Below, in pieces: positions 1 to 9,133 of a stretch of 51,271 bases of DNA. Origin of the DNA: a virus; the IMG/VR virus record IMGVR_UViG_3300042325_000241, positions 1 through 51,271 of that record; one strand, 5' to 3'. Each line of letters opens with the position of its first letter. The stretch's first letter is position 1. The translations under genes and the position numbers were made by a program. The notes beneath the pieces were generated by a model, which saw only the letters and a program-made list of their open reading frames with translations, was not told where the DNA came from and did no database searches.

Positions 1-230
1 TGTTGATTGTGATGCACTGCGTAGTACCGAGTGTGGGAAGAGGTAGTCCACTGAAATAGGGTCGATGGTGATCTGCTCATCCTTGTAGCCTAGCTTTTTG
101 AATATGGTTTTGAACAGTGTTTCCCAAGAGGAGCATGAGGGTAGTTGGAAGTCCCCGGTGGTGAAGTTTCTCCAGAAATACCGTGCATCGACTAGGGGTA
201 AAACCCAAATACCACTCAAATGGCTGTAAG
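1..230. repeat. left copy of 230-bp imperfect terminal repeat
   Basis: These bases match 51042..51271 without gaps, with nine substitutions by eye, most of them clustered around positions 77-113. The gene crossing the junction stays in frame, so this is the overlap of a circular or circularly permuted genome and not a second locus. The differences change residues (GYKDEQ here, GYTEAQ in the right copy), which suggests two strain alleles were assembled at the two ends. Confidence 0.9.
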
Positions 231-657
231 GAATTCGTGCTACATTTTCTGACATACCTGAGGGCACCCTACGCTGTTGAAACAGGGGCCTAGGTGGTAA
301 CATCCACAACTTAGCCTGGAGGGGTTTGTCACCTTCTACTAGGTCTAGGTTCTTAGCCTCGTATCGGTGCATATAGTTCACCGTGGAGCGTAAACCGCCC
401 ACGGTGTCCTCTGCATCATTTGCACCCGTAATATCATACTTGGGGAGCTTCTCCAGGAAGTCCGAACTAACTAGGAAGAAACCTGCACCAAACCTAGATG
501 CACCCGTAGGCCAGTACAGTTGCCCCAGTTGCAATTTGCTGTAGTGGGGTATTTCCTTGAAGTAGTCTTCAGGTAAAAACATACCATCAGTTTTTGCGTA
601 CTGGAGTACATCTTCGCTGGGGTGCAACAGTGGCGTTCCATCGTAGTAGGCTTGCAT
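1..657 (-). CDS. large tail protein, N-terminal 219 residues (continues at right end of window)
   Basis: The ATG at 657 overlaps the stop of the preceding gene (TAATG), a typical phage translational-coupling arrangement. The frame is open to base 1. Joined across the terminal repeat to 51041..49095, it makes one protein of about 867 residues. This N-terminal part begins MQAYYDGTPLLHPSEDVL and contains no motif I recognise. It lies between smaller tail proteins and the fibre genes, so a baseplate, tail-tip or hub role is inferred from position only. It is incomplete only because the circle was cut here. Confidence 0.8.
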   Translation of the reverse strand, partial: MQAYYDGTPLLHPSEDVLQYAKTDGMFLPEDYFKEIPHYSKLQLGQLYWPTGASRFGAGFFLVSSDFLEKLPKYDITGANDAEDTVGGLRSTVNYMHRYEAKNLDLVEGDKPLQAKLWMLPPRPLFQQRRVPSGMSENVARIPYSHLSGIWVLPLVDARYFWRNFTTGDFQLPSCSSWETLFKTIFKKLGYKDEQITIDPISVDYLFPHSVLRSASQST

Positions 658-2021
658 TAGGCTATTAAGCTATCCAATACGGTTGGGGTTGTAGAGTAGG
701 GTAGGGTGATGCCCTTTGCTGCGGTGGAGAACAGCCTATCAAACAACACTTGGAAGGTGTTATTGGTGTAGGTGCCTGAGCCATTGTCTAAAGTTTTTGT
801 GAGGGAAATGTTGACACGGTTACCTTTGTAAATAGGCTCTGAGTCTAGACCCAATAAGGAGATATAAGGTCCACCCGTGTATAATTGAGACATTTCAGAC
901 AGTACAAGACGGTTTAACTCAACGGTTACACCGTCTTGGTCTGTTCCGTTGCACATCACTCTAAGAAACACGGTGCTAGGTGTTTTAGAACCAACCACAA
1001 AGGTTGCATCAACATCCTGGTACACACCTAGGTTCCCTGCGGTTATGGAGTTGAATAGCTTACTCTTGGCTAGGTAGGCGTTGGAGTTATCTACCATGGT
1101 GTTCCCTGCGGAGTCCACTAGGTCCACGGTGATAGAACCACTGGATACTACGGTAGCGGAGTTGAGTTTAAACCTGAAGTGCAGGTGGTAGACCTTTTTT
1201 GCACTGATTGCGGATGCTGCACTTTGCTGGATGCGGATGTTAGACTTGTTCTGAAACTTCACGCCATTGGCAGATATCAGGTAATGGGTGCCAGGTGTGC
1301 CATAGGTGGCCACAGCATCCCAGTTAGACGGTATGGTGGGTGTTGCTGCGTCAAACAGGTCAAAGTTCCCATTGGTGACCGAGTTACCTTCAGAAGCACT
1401 AGCATTCATGTTCACCCTGGATACATTGATTGCAGAACCTGAACCTGCTGGGTAGTCGTACCCAAACGCACCGTTAGCCTTCTCCTTAGCAATTACATTG
1501 AATGTTTCATTCCCTGCACCTGCACCACCCGTGTAGGAGTCAGCACTAACCTCTAGCCTAAGGTTTTCTGCAAGTGTGTGCTGGTTAACACCACCGTCAG
1601 CGTTCACCATGGCAACATTCACGATGTTTAAATTGGAGTCATCTGAGACAGAGGCTACGGTGGTTAATAGGCGTTGTACCGTGATGTTATTGAGGTACAT
1701 CTGGGAAACTAGCTCTTGGAGACAGTCTGTAACCGTTGCGGGTATTAGTGGGTCGTGTGAGGTCACTGCGTCTATAAGCACACTCTCTGCAACATCGATA
1801 AACACATTAGGTACTAGGTTGCTTACAGTGCTAATTTGGCTATCAATAGCAGGGATATAACCCAGTACGATTTTAGTTTTTCCATTGGATGTGAACCTTG
1901 TGACAAGTGCGGGGGATTTTACATTTACCAGTGATTTCTGGAAGTCGTTGATGCTACTTACAAAACCCCCAATAAGGCCCAGCTTGGTGAATAAACCGTA
2001 GTTCCCTGTGAAATCTATCAT
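657..2021 (-). CDS. putative tail protein with carbohydrate-binding-like beta-sandwich
   Basis: This encodes 454 residues from the ATG at 2021, which follows AAGGGG with 8-nt spacing; a longer reading upstream has no such support and overlaps the previous gene. The middle, around NGNFDLFDAATPTIPSNW, resembles the start of carbohydrate-binding-module-like beta-sandwich domains (recognised by eye, not searched). Ser/Thr/Val-rich beta-type composition fits a virion surface protein. It lies in the tail operon with TAATG coupling to the next gene. A receptor-binding or adhesin role is inferred. Confidence 0.65.
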   Translation of the reverse strand: MIDFTGNYGLFTKLGLIGGFVSSINDFQKSLVNVKSPALVTRFTSNGKTKIVLGYIPAIDSQISTVSNLVPNVFIDVAESVLIDAVTSHDPLIPATVTDCLQELVSQMYLNNITVQRLLTTVASVSDDSNLNIVNVAMVNADGGVNQHTLAENLRLEVSADSYTGGAGAGNETFNVIAKEKANGAFGYDYPAGSGSAINVSRVNMNASASEGNSVTNGNFDLFDAATPTIPSNWDAVATYGTPGTHYLISANGVKFQNKSNIRIQQSAASAISAKKVYHLHFRFKLNSATVVSSGSITVDLVDSAGNTMVDNSNAYLAKSKLFNSITAGNLGVYQDVDATFVVGSKTPSTVFLRVMCNGTDQDGVTVELNRLVLSEMSQLYTGGPYISLLGLDSEPIYKGNRVNISLTKTLDNGSGTYTNNTFQVLFDRLFSTAAKGITLPYSTTPTVLDSLIA

Positions 2022-2031
2022 GTGTTTCCCC

Positions 2032-2571
2032 TTATGCTGTAGGTATTGTTGAGTACTCCATACCACCCATCCAGTCATAGATAAAAGAGGTCCAGTCCTC
2101 TGTGTTCTCCCCATTGAGGGAGGAAGTGTGCGCGAAGCTGTCACTTCCGTCAAATGGTCCCCTAGGGTAGAAAAACCGCTTAGATTTAAGACTATAAATA
2201 TCTGAATATTCTAACATGTAAACGGCTGAACCGCTACAAGAATATTCAGTAGTTGAGGTGCTTATTGAAACCTCAGGCGCGTCCATGGTTATGGTGTGGT
2301 TCAGTAGTATTCTCTTATTAAGCGATGTGTACTGGCTAAGGAAGGATGGGATATCGGGTGGCTTGTTTCTGCGTGAGAATGCAAAGACTAGGGTTTCTGT
2401 AGCTGTGGAGCCTAGTTCAAATATCTTAGAGCTAGACTGTAGGCCTAAAACAGAAGATTGAATAATATTATTGGTCGTACTGTAGGAGATAGATAGCCGT
2501 GCGGAGATGTAGGGGAACCTAACATGTCCAAGGGAGACTAGTACTTTTCGTACATCTGTGTTATCACTCAT
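2032..2571 (-). CDS. tail-region protein of unknown function (179 aa)
   Basis: The ATG at 2571 is chosen because AGGAAC lies 8 nt upstream; it overlaps the end of the preceding gene by a few bases. No family was recognised. The protein is Ser/Thr-rich with predicted beta character and no membrane segment. Its tight spacing between two tail-region genes argues for a minor tail or baseplate component. Confidence 0.6.
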   Translation of the reverse strand: MSDNTDVRKVLVSLGHVRFPYISARLSISYSTTNNIIQSSVLGLQSSSKIFELGSTATETLVFAFSRRNKPPDIPSFLSQYTSLNKRILLNHTITMDAPEVSISTSTTEYSCSGSAVYMLEYSDIYSLKSKRFFYPRGPFDGSDSFAHTSSLNGENTEDWTSFIYDWMGGMEYSTIPTA

Positions 2572-3109
2572 CGTATTGTTCCTCAATTTTGCGTAATAGT
2601 TCGGTTAGATGGAGTCCAGGCATGAACTGTGGGTCATGGTAACCACCGCTCATTAGCTTGTTAATAGCTAGCATCCAGAAGCTTGTTCCACCTAAAGCTG
2701 TAGAACGGTTACCCTGTGCAACTACATCGGATGTTTTGTACAGCTTGTACCAAGTGTTGTAGGACTCGAACCCGGTTTGCATTACATCGTCTTGCACTAG
2801 GTCCTGCTCGATCCAATACTCCCTAGGCTTCTTAGTTTTATCCCATGGGAAGTTTTTAAATATGAAGTTTGAAACCTGCGAATTTAGGATCTTATCAAAC
2901 TGTCTTTTACCCGCTGCACTCAACTCTGAACGCTTAGAGGTTTGCACCGTAGGTATGTCGTTTTTATGGTCTACTTGGAATAGGGGTTTCGGCTTGGGTA
3001 TCGGGGCCTCCCTGTAAAAGCGGATGCTTTTTCTAGGGTAGTCCCCGTTCTCAATATGCATGAAACCCTTTAGATTATTTTTTATTCTGACATAGTAGGG
3101 AGGGAGCAT
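2564..3109 (-). CDS. tail-region protein of unknown function (181 aa)
   Basis: The start at 3109 is preceded by AGGAG. The protein has a basic, Pro-containing N-terminal third and a C-terminal part ending GLHLTELLRKIEEQYDE. No family was recognised. It sits 3 nt after the 535-aa tail gene and overlaps the following one by 8 nt, so it is clearly in the tail operon. A small structural or assembly role is inferred. Confidence 0.6.
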   Translation of the reverse strand: MLPPYYVRIKNNLKGFMHIENGDYPRKSIRFYREAPIPKPKPLFQVDHKNDIPTVQTSKRSELSAAGKRQFDKILNSQVSNFIFKNFPWDKTKKPREYWIEQDLVQDDVMQTGFESYNTWYKLYKTSDVVAQGNRSTALGGTSFWMLAINKLMSGGYHDPQFMPGLHLTELLRKIEEQYDE

Positions 3110-3112
3110 TGT

Positions 3113-4720
3113 TTATTCTCCTAGGTGTTTTTCTGCTAGATTTGGATTTGGGCCATCCTGGTAATATTCGTGAGTGTTTTGGTGTGGGTCCATGGGGTAC
3201 TCTTTGGAGTCGGACCGTATACCCTCAACAAAGATCTGTTCCATGAATGAACCGCGCATCTGGTCTAGGTTTGTCCTAGCGGAGATGTGCGGGAAATCTG
3301 GATCTATTAGAATTGGGTTGATTTGCCCTTGGATGTAGGTCTTATGACAAACACCTTCAATAGACTCATCCACTATACCCATCGCATTTAAATCTGCAAA
3401 AAAGCTAGTGTTTCGCAATCGGTTCAGATTAAACTTGTCCCCTGATATTAGGACGGAGGCATCTAAAAACTTATTGTGTATTGCGTTGTTCTTCTGTTGA
3501 CCTGTTGCATAGGAGGAAAGTCCAGCAACTACGGTATTAGATGTAGTACCTCCTAAATTTACATCTAGGGGGCTACTTAGCCTACTTACTTGGATTCTGG
3601 CATAACTCCCCATAGAGTCGACCTCTAGCTTAAACTCGTACTTTCCTGCTGATCTGGAGTACGGTAGCTTCTTCTGCACAATGTAGTAGATCAGGTACTC
3701 TAGTTCGTGTTTATCAGAGAGGTTGTTTCCATAGACTTGGATATTAAGAGTTTCCACATTTACAGGTACGGTTGCACCAGCAACAGCAAACCCAAGTCCA
3801 GCTTTACCCGTTGTAGTGGGTTTGCCACCGTTATCTTTTTTATCTTTGGCGTACTCTTGAGCATTTGAGAATGCAGATTGTGCTACAGAGTAGGGTGTAG
3901 GACTCATGTTGGAAACACCCTGAGTTATCTCAAGGCGTGTGATGTTTTTCATGTTAGGTAAGAACACATCCCCTAGCATGGTCTTCTTGTCGTTAATTGA
4001 GCGTGTGTCTAAATGGAAGTGTGTCTCCCTATCTAGGAAGGAGTACTCCATTTTCATAGAACCTGGGTGAAGCCTACACTTGACTAGATCCCGCTTCATG
4101 GTTGGTGGTGTGGGGATATTGATTAGCTCTCTAAAATCGTCAGGTGATAGGTTCTCATTTAGCATCACATCGGTTCTAAAGTGGATCAGTCCTGAGACTT
4201 TTCGCGCAGTGTAATAGTCTTGGTCAATGATATGTTCCATGGTGTAACTGTTAGAGAGCACCGGGTACTTAGGTGCTCCAAACAGGTGTGATTCATTTAC
4301 ATCCGTGGAGATGGTGAAGGATACCTGGATACTGTTAATACCGTTAACTTTGTGGATGGTGTACCCTTTAGGTTTAGGCCCGTTGGTACAGTCCACTGGC
4401 GAATACACATCAGGTCTTTCTAATTCAGGGCTTTGCAATAGCACCGTATTACCTACCACATACTTTAAACCTTGGCGGGGTTGTGTTAGGAAGTGTTTAA
4501 TGATGACATCGACCTCGATGGCATCATCTGCAACTTTAAAGGTTTTAAGGTTTACCTCGTTGTCTTGTGCAATCACACCCTCAATACTCAGTGTGTGCCT
4601 AGTGTAGAGGTAGTGTGTTTGCTCTTTATCTGCGTACATAGGCTCGCGCTTGTACTCTTTTACATGCACTAAGTTAATTTTAATTGGACCGTATTCTAGA
4701 TAATTTGCAGAGTTACTCAT
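3113..4720 (-). CDS. putative tail/baseplate protein (535 aa)
   Basis: This gene starts in a TAATG overlap with the stop of the upstream gene. The protein is soluble, with mixed alpha/beta composition and no transmembrane segment. Its middle (about residues 285-315) has a low-complexity KDKKDNGGKPTTTGKAG linker, which suggests two domains. I do not recognise a family. Position downstream of the tail-tube-like genes and upstream of the large tail protein suggests a baseplate wedge, hub or tail-completion component. Confidence 0.65.
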   Translation of the reverse strand: MSNSANYLEYGPIKINLVHVKEYKREPMYADKEQTHYLYTRHTLSIEGVIAQDNEVNLKTFKVADDAIEVDVIIKHFLTQPRQGLKYVVGNTVLLQSPELERPDVYSPVDCTNGPKPKGYTIHKVNGINSIQVSFTISTDVNESHLFGAPKYPVLSNSYTMEHIIDQDYYTARKVSGLIHFRTDVMLNENLSPDDFRELINIPTPPTMKRDLVKCRLHPGSMKMEYSFLDRETHFHLDTRSINDKKTMLGDVFLPNMKNITRLEITQGVSNMSPTPYSVAQSAFSNAQEYAKDKKDNGGKPTTTGKAGLGFAVAGATVPVNVETLNIQVYGNNLSDKHELEYLIYYIVQKKLPYSRSAGKYEFKLEVDSMGSYARIQVSRLSSPLDVNLGGTTSNTVVAGLSSYATGQQKNNAIHNKFLDASVLISGDKFNLNRLRNTSFFADLNAMGIVDESIEGVCHKTYIQGQINPILIDPDFPHISARTNLDQMRGSFMEQIFVEGIRSDSKEYPMDPHQNTHEYYQDGPNPNLAEKHLGE

Positions 4721-5247
4721 TATGCAACATCCATTATGTATTTGACTTCAAAGTTTAAAAAGCTTCTAGCCATCTGGCGTTGGGCACTCTTATCCGAGTC
4801 TTCCTTGTTGTAATGTGCAATCTCACCCCATGCGCTGTTAGGCTCACTCAATCGCATAGGCTCAATAGAAATTGTGTCCCCTGCTGTGTTAGTCAAGAAC
4901 TTTAGGTGCAAACACTTTAGTATCTGCTCCTCTCGTAGAAGGTGACCAAACACCGGGTCTAGTAGTAGGCGTTCATCCGAGTCACTACGATCAACACCTA
5001 GCCTAGTGCGTATTACTATGGTAACGGTGCGTAGGACTACACTTGCGTTGCGTCCCGCACCCGATACAAAATCTTCCACTGGGAATGGGAGGTTAGCCTT
5101 GATCAGGATGTCAAAGTCTCCTGAGAAAACAGGTAGGTCCTCCCTAGCCACTATTTTTACAACGGTGTCGTTGGTGATGTTTAGGCTGGTTTTAATAGCT
5201 GTTTTAATGGACTTCAGGATATCTGCCACAGGGGACTTAACTTGCAT
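4720..5247 (-). CDS. tail-region protein, possible tail completion/terminator (175 aa)
   Basis: The start at 5247 lies immediately after the TAA of the Pro-rich gene. The N-terminal half (MQVKSPVADILKSIKTAIKT) is helical and is followed by beta-rich sequence. Size and position resemble phage tail-completion proteins, but I see no diagnostic motif. The function is inferred from context alone. Confidence 0.55.
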   Translation of the reverse strand: MQVKSPVADILKSIKTAIKTSLNITNDTVVKIVAREDLPVFSGDFDILIKANLPFPVEDFVSGAGRNASVVLRTVTIVIRTRLGVDRSDSDERLLLDPVFGHLLREEQILKCLHLKFLTNTAGDTISIEPMRLSEPNSAWGEIAHYNKEDSDKSAQRQMARSFLNFEVKYIMDVA

Positions 5248-7779
5248 TTAAAACCCCAGTTCGGTGTAGTAGTTAATCTCTAGGTGCGTCTTTTCAAAGC
5301 TTGGTGCACTGTGTGTGGGAATACCCGTGATCATACTAGGGAAGGATTGCACATTCCCTTGGGGCATCATTAGTGCGGGTATGTTCTGTGGTGAAGTAGG
5401 TTTAGGTTCTTTTTCCCCAGTCTCAACCTTTTTAGGAGGTGGTTCCTCGACTTGCTTTAGTTTAGTTTGAGTTTCTGTTTCAGTCTCTGTGTGAGGACCT
5501 TCTGACTTCTTATTCTCTGTTTCGGTCTTGCTAGTGGTATCTTCTTTAGGCTTAGGTTCTGGTTTAGGAATAGGGTCTGGTACTGGCACAGGCGGTACTG
5601 GTTCTGGTACTGGATCTACCCTTCTATCAGGTACTGTAGGTTTAGGGTGTACCCTTCTTGCAGGTTTAGGTGTTGTTGGTATGGTTGGTACAAATGGATT
5701 GGGTTCACTAGGTTCTGGTTCTTTAAATGGGTTTGGAACCTTTGGGGTCGGTTTATAACGGTTAGGGTTTGTTGGTGGAGGCTTTCTATGAGGGTTGGGA
5801 ACTGGTGGAACTTTAACCGGATCTGGTAGTGGTTTAGGCTCAACAGGTTTAGGTTCTTTTTCCTTGTCTTCTTTTTCCTTCCGCTCTTTTCTTTCCTTCT
5901 TCTCTTTCTTTATGCGTTCGTATGCATCTTTTTTAGGATTAGGAGCAGGTTCTACTGGAGTAGGTTTAACTGGAGTAGGTTCTACTGGGTCTACTGGTTT
6001 AGGTGGTACTTTAGCAGGTGGTGTTTTAACAGGGGGTGGATCTTTTTTTAACCACTTGTGCACTTGGGTTAGGAAGCTAGCTGCTGCAATTGCCCCACCT
6101 ATTGGACCGGGTCCACCTCGCATACCTCCAGGTGCTTCACCACCCATAATTAGCCCAGGTGCAGTTTTAGGTTCCCAATTTGGTCCATTACCTGCACGGT
6201 GTGAGTCATGGGACTCTTGGTTTACTCTAGAGTTTTGCCCCTTTATTGCATTCTTAAATATCTCTTGTGCAGGATTATCATCACCTATTAGGTTCTCACG
6301 CTCATCTAGTTTTTGTAGGTCTTCGTCCCTACCAGCTTCCAACTTAGCAATGTCTTCTTTACTCCAGTGGCTACCACCCATCTCCTCTGAGTCTTTTTCC
6401 TGTTGTTGTCTAATAGTTTTGTTAGCCTTGTCACGCAGTTCTGGGTTAGGGCTATAACCACCTAGTTTCATTAGCTGCTTGTGCAGATAGCTAGGCATTG
6501 CGCGTTGCGCTACTTCATTTTTAGAGTAGCCTTCTGCTTGGTGCATATCACCAGATGGTTTTGGGAACATTGGTTCCTTAGATGCCCTGTGCTCTTGAAC
6601 CACCTGAGCAGGTGTCTTAGGGGCTTCTACTTCTGTAGGACTAGGGCTAGGGGAAGGGCTAGGTGTATTCTCTGCGGACTCCTCAGCTTTAACCTGCTCT
6701 TTGGTTTTAACCACCTCCCCAGGTGTTAGCATGGCTAATTTTGAGTCCGTGTTCCCAAACCCAGGTACTTTTCCACCATCGTTCATCATTAGTGGTTTTG
6801 GCCCATCATCAGCCTTAACCACATTGTTTGAAACCTCAGTTAAGTATCTTTCAAAACTTTCAGGAGATGGGCTATTAGGATCTTTCTTATGATTAATTTT
6901 TAATTGATCTATTACACCTTGGAATCCTTGGACTTGAATAGGTGGTTTTTTTTGAGAACTCCCCCACTTCAACAAGGTTTTAGCATCCCCCTCAAAAGTC
7001 TTTCCCGTATCCCGGTAATAAGCTGACTTTAGGCCAGCTATGTGTGCTCCTACTTCAATAGGGTTTGAGTAGTAGTTGCTGCCTTCTGATTGTCTGTTAT
7101 CTGGGCTATTTTTTTGTAGTGACGCAGGGCCTTCAGATACTTGCCCTTCTTGAGATGTTACATTTTGTAATCCGTGGAAAAGTTCGTGTTGTAAAAGGTG
7201 GGGAACTTTGGCTACAGCGGGTTCCACAAAAACACCTGTGCCATCCCCAGGGGCAAATCCACCTACTTGTGAGTTTTTGTTACTCCCGTCTGTTACCGTT
7301 ATATTCTGACTTTCTGTTAGTTTTCTGAAGTTTGGCATGTGTCTGTAGAAGCGATCCCATATTCGCATATCTGCGCTAGGATTTTTCTTTGTTTCGTTCA
7401 TACTTATCTGTGCTTTGTTAAGCTTACCTTGCATTTCTTCCACAGGCATATTTTGGTAGGCGTTCTGAAGTGCTGTTGCATAGCTAGATGTCCCTGTTGA
7501 TCGCACATTGCCAATATCAAAATTCGGATTCCGTGTAATATTTTCGTTGTATTTTCGTCTTTGATAATTGAACATGTCCTCAGTTGCTTGCTTTTTTGCA
7601 CCGTCCACCGTTTTAAAATCTTTTGATTCTGGCGGGTATGGCACAACATCTGATGGGTATGTATGTTCACTTTTTTCCCCTTGTGTAGGGGGCGCAGGGC
7701 TAGATGGAACATTTAAGCCTAGGGGATTATCCCTAGGCTTATTGTGATCAATCGGAGTCAATTTAAAGGGTTCAGGCAT
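5248..7779 (-). CDS. Pro-rich virion protein with HExxH metallopeptidase motif
   Basis: This encodes 843 residues from the ATG at 7779, with AGAGG upstream; an earlier in-frame start overlaps the previous gene and lacks a site. Residues 198-202 read HELFH, inside KVPHLLQHELFHGLQN, with a candidate third zinc ligand at E242 in NPIEVGAHI. This matches the zincin/gluzincin pattern seen in virion-borne or host-targeted phage peptidases. About residues 600-800 are dominated by Pro, Lys and Glu (PKPVEPKP-type repeats and a KKEKKERKERKEKEDKEKE stretch). It occupies the slot after the tail-tube-like genes where siphophages carry the tape measure, yet it does not look like a long hydrophobic helical tape measure. 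Peptidase activity is inferred. Confidence 0.65.
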   Translation of the reverse strand: MPEPFKLTPIDHNKPRDNPLGLNVPSSPAPPTQGEKSEHTYPSDVVPYPPESKDFKTVDGAKKQATEDMFNYQRRKYNENITRNPNFDIGNVRSTGTSSYATALQNAYQNMPVEEMQGKLNKAQISMNETKKNPSADMRIWDRFYRHMPNFRKLTESQNITVTDGSNKNSQVGGFAPGDGTGVFVEPAVAKVPHLLQHELFHGLQNVTSQEGQVSEGPASLQKNSPDNRQSEGSNYYSNPIEVGAHIAGLKSAYYRDTGKTFEGDAKTLLKWGSSQKKPPIQVQGFQGVIDQLKINHKKDPNSPSPESFERYLTEVSNNVVKADDGPKPLMMNDGGKVPGFGNTDSKLAMLTPGEVVKTKEQVKAEESAENTPSPSPSPSPTEVEAPKTPAQVVQEHRASKEPMFPKPSGDMHQAEGYSKNEVAQRAMPSYLHKQLMKLGGYSPNPELRDKANKTIRQQQEKDSEEMGGSHWSKEDIAKLEAGRDEDLQKLDERENLIGDDNPAQEIFKNAIKGQNSRVNQESHDSHRAGNGPNWEPKTAPGLIMGGEAPGGMRGGPGPIGGAIAAASFLTQVHKWLKKDPPPVKTPPAKVPPKPVDPVEPTPVKPTPVEPAPNPKKDAYERIKKEKKERKERKEKEDKEKEPKPVEPKPLPDPVKVPPVPNPHRKPPPTNPNRYKPTPKVPNPFKEPEPSEPNPFVPTIPTTPKPARRVHPKPTVPDRRVDPVPEPVPPVPVPDPIPKPEPKPKEDTTSKTETENKKSEGPHTETETETQTKLKQVEEPPPKKVETGEKEPKPTSPQNIPALMMPQGNVQSFPSMITGIPTHSAPSFEKTHLEINYYTELGF

Positions 7780-7789
7780 GACATACCTC

Positions 7790-8482
7790 TTAATCAAAAG
7801 CTGGTAGTGCTGAGAAGTCGAACACGGTTGGGTCTGTGGAGTACAGGCGCAACACATAATCACCTAGCAACATACCCGCATTTGCACCACCCACCCCGGT
7901 AGCTCCAGGCTTCACCACACTAGCGTGTGCCTCAATACCCAGTGCAACCTTTTTGTTGTTGGTTCCTAGTGAACCATTTCCACCTGAGCTAGACTTTGCG
8001 CCCTGTGCATAGGAGAAGCTGCTAGGGAACACGGATGGGAAGAAGTAACCCTTGGGGATCAGTGGATCTATTGGGGTTGCGGTCATTCCAAATTCAAACA
8101 TTAAGGCTAGCCAATAACCTGAGTTAGCTACAGAGGAGTGCGAGTACTCAGAGAGTGAACCAATCTGACCACTGTCTGTAATACCAGGCTGATGTGCCAA
8201 ACCATGTCGTTTTGCCCTAGAGTTAGCATTCCCAACAAAGTTGAGTACATTAGCATCGTTGAACCTACTCAACAGGATATTCAGCTTAGAGGACATACCC
8301 TTGAAGATTAGGTCTATGGGTGCACTACCTGCAATGTCGTTGTTAATGTCACCCCACTTAAACTCTGTTTCAAAGTCTGGAGACTTCTCACAGGTGCCTA
8401 GGTAGAGGCCTTCTGCGGGTAGACTGAGTTTGTGCCCAACATACACATGCGCTGGTCCTGTTACATGAATTTTAGCTGGCAT
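7790..8482 (-). CDS. tail-tube-like structural protein, copy 2
   Basis: This encodes 230 residues starting MPAKIHVTGPAHVYVGHK. The first ~90 residues align by eye with the neighbouring upstream gene: TGPAHV(Y/F)(V/I)G, YLGTC(E/Q)KSP, and a (D/L)NDI.G..PI..... block. The two are therefore tandem paralogues. The 'LGTC.KSP' motif is typical of phage structural proteins I recall as tail-tube or capsid-associated. Co-location between connector and tail genes supports major tail/tube or decoration roles. Which of the two forms the tube cannot be told from sequence. Confidence 0.65.
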   Translation of the reverse strand: MPAKIHVTGPAHVYVGHKLSLPAEGLYLGTCEKSPDFETEFKWGDINNDIAGSAPIDLIFKGMSSKLNILLSRFNDANVLNFVGNANSRAKRHGLAHQPGITDSGQIGSLSEYSHSSVANSGYWLALMFEFGMTATPIDPLIPKGYFFPSVFPSSFSYAQGAKSSSGGNGSLGTNNKKVALGIEAHASVVKPGATGVGGANAGMLLGDYVLRLYSTDPTVFDFSALPAFD

Positions 8483-8484
8483 AG

Positions 8485-9132
8485 TTAGTTCACCTTTGCT
8501 TTAAGGATGGAGGATACGACCTTGATATGTTTGTACAATTCAAACTCACGGATAGCTATTGGCCCCAATGTTCCATTAGAGTCCGCATTAGTGGTACTCA
8601 TGTACATTTTGGGGATACACTTGAACTCAATTTCCAAGGTACGCGCCCTTGTTCCCATCTCTGAAAGGTTTTCCTTAACAGGTACCACAGAGTTAAAGTG
8701 AATACCTTCTGGGTGGGAGGTTGTGCTAGTTGGTGCCGTACTAGACGCTACGAATCCTTGGTGGAAGGGGAAGTAGAACAAGACATCAAAGTCGAACTGC
8801 ATACCCTGTGCAAGTGCTCCCATCTGCCCACGGGTGATTTCACCACGGTTTAAACCACTACCGTACAAACCTACTGCAATCTTTGCATATACCGACTCAT
8901 CATATCTGTTGAGCATTGTTTTGATAGAACCTATCTGACCTTGGTGCGCGAAGGATATCGGGGTATCACCACCGATATCATTAAGCACATCCTCCTTTAG
9001 TGTTTCAATAGAGATCTCAGGACTTTTTTGACATGTTCCCAAGTACTCCAAAGAATCTAAGGAAGCTAGTAAATCGGGTTCAATCCTACCAATGAAAATA
9101 TGGGCTGGTCCCGTTGTTAGTATCTGTGCCAT
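8485..9132 (-). CDS. tail-tube-like structural protein, copy 1
   Basis: This encodes 215 residues from the ATG at 9132, preceded by AAGGAGTTAAC. It begins MAQILTTGPAHIFIGRIEPD and carries YLGTCQKSPEISIE, both shared with the next gene downstream. The duplicate copies have diverged strongly outside the first third. A tube or head-tail role follows from position after the connector gene; this is inference from order and not from a recognised domain. Confidence 0.65.
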   Translation of the reverse strand: MAQILTTGPAHIFIGRIEPDLLASLDSLEYLGTCQKSPEISIETLKEDVLNDIGGDTPISFAHQGQIGSIKTMLNRYDESVYAKIAVGLYGSGLNRGEITRGQMGALAQGMQFDFDVLFYFPFHQGFVASSTAPTSTTSHPEGIHFNSVVPVKENLSEMGTRARTLEIEFKCIPKMYMSTTNADSNGTLGPIAIREFELYKHIKVVSSILKAKVN

Positions 9133-9133
9133 G

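Noticed and set aside
5795-6457. 220-aa rightward frame opposite the Pro-rich gene
   Set aside because: It is the antisense of a Pro/Lys repeat region (Gly/Leu/Ser-rich artefact) without a ribosome site.
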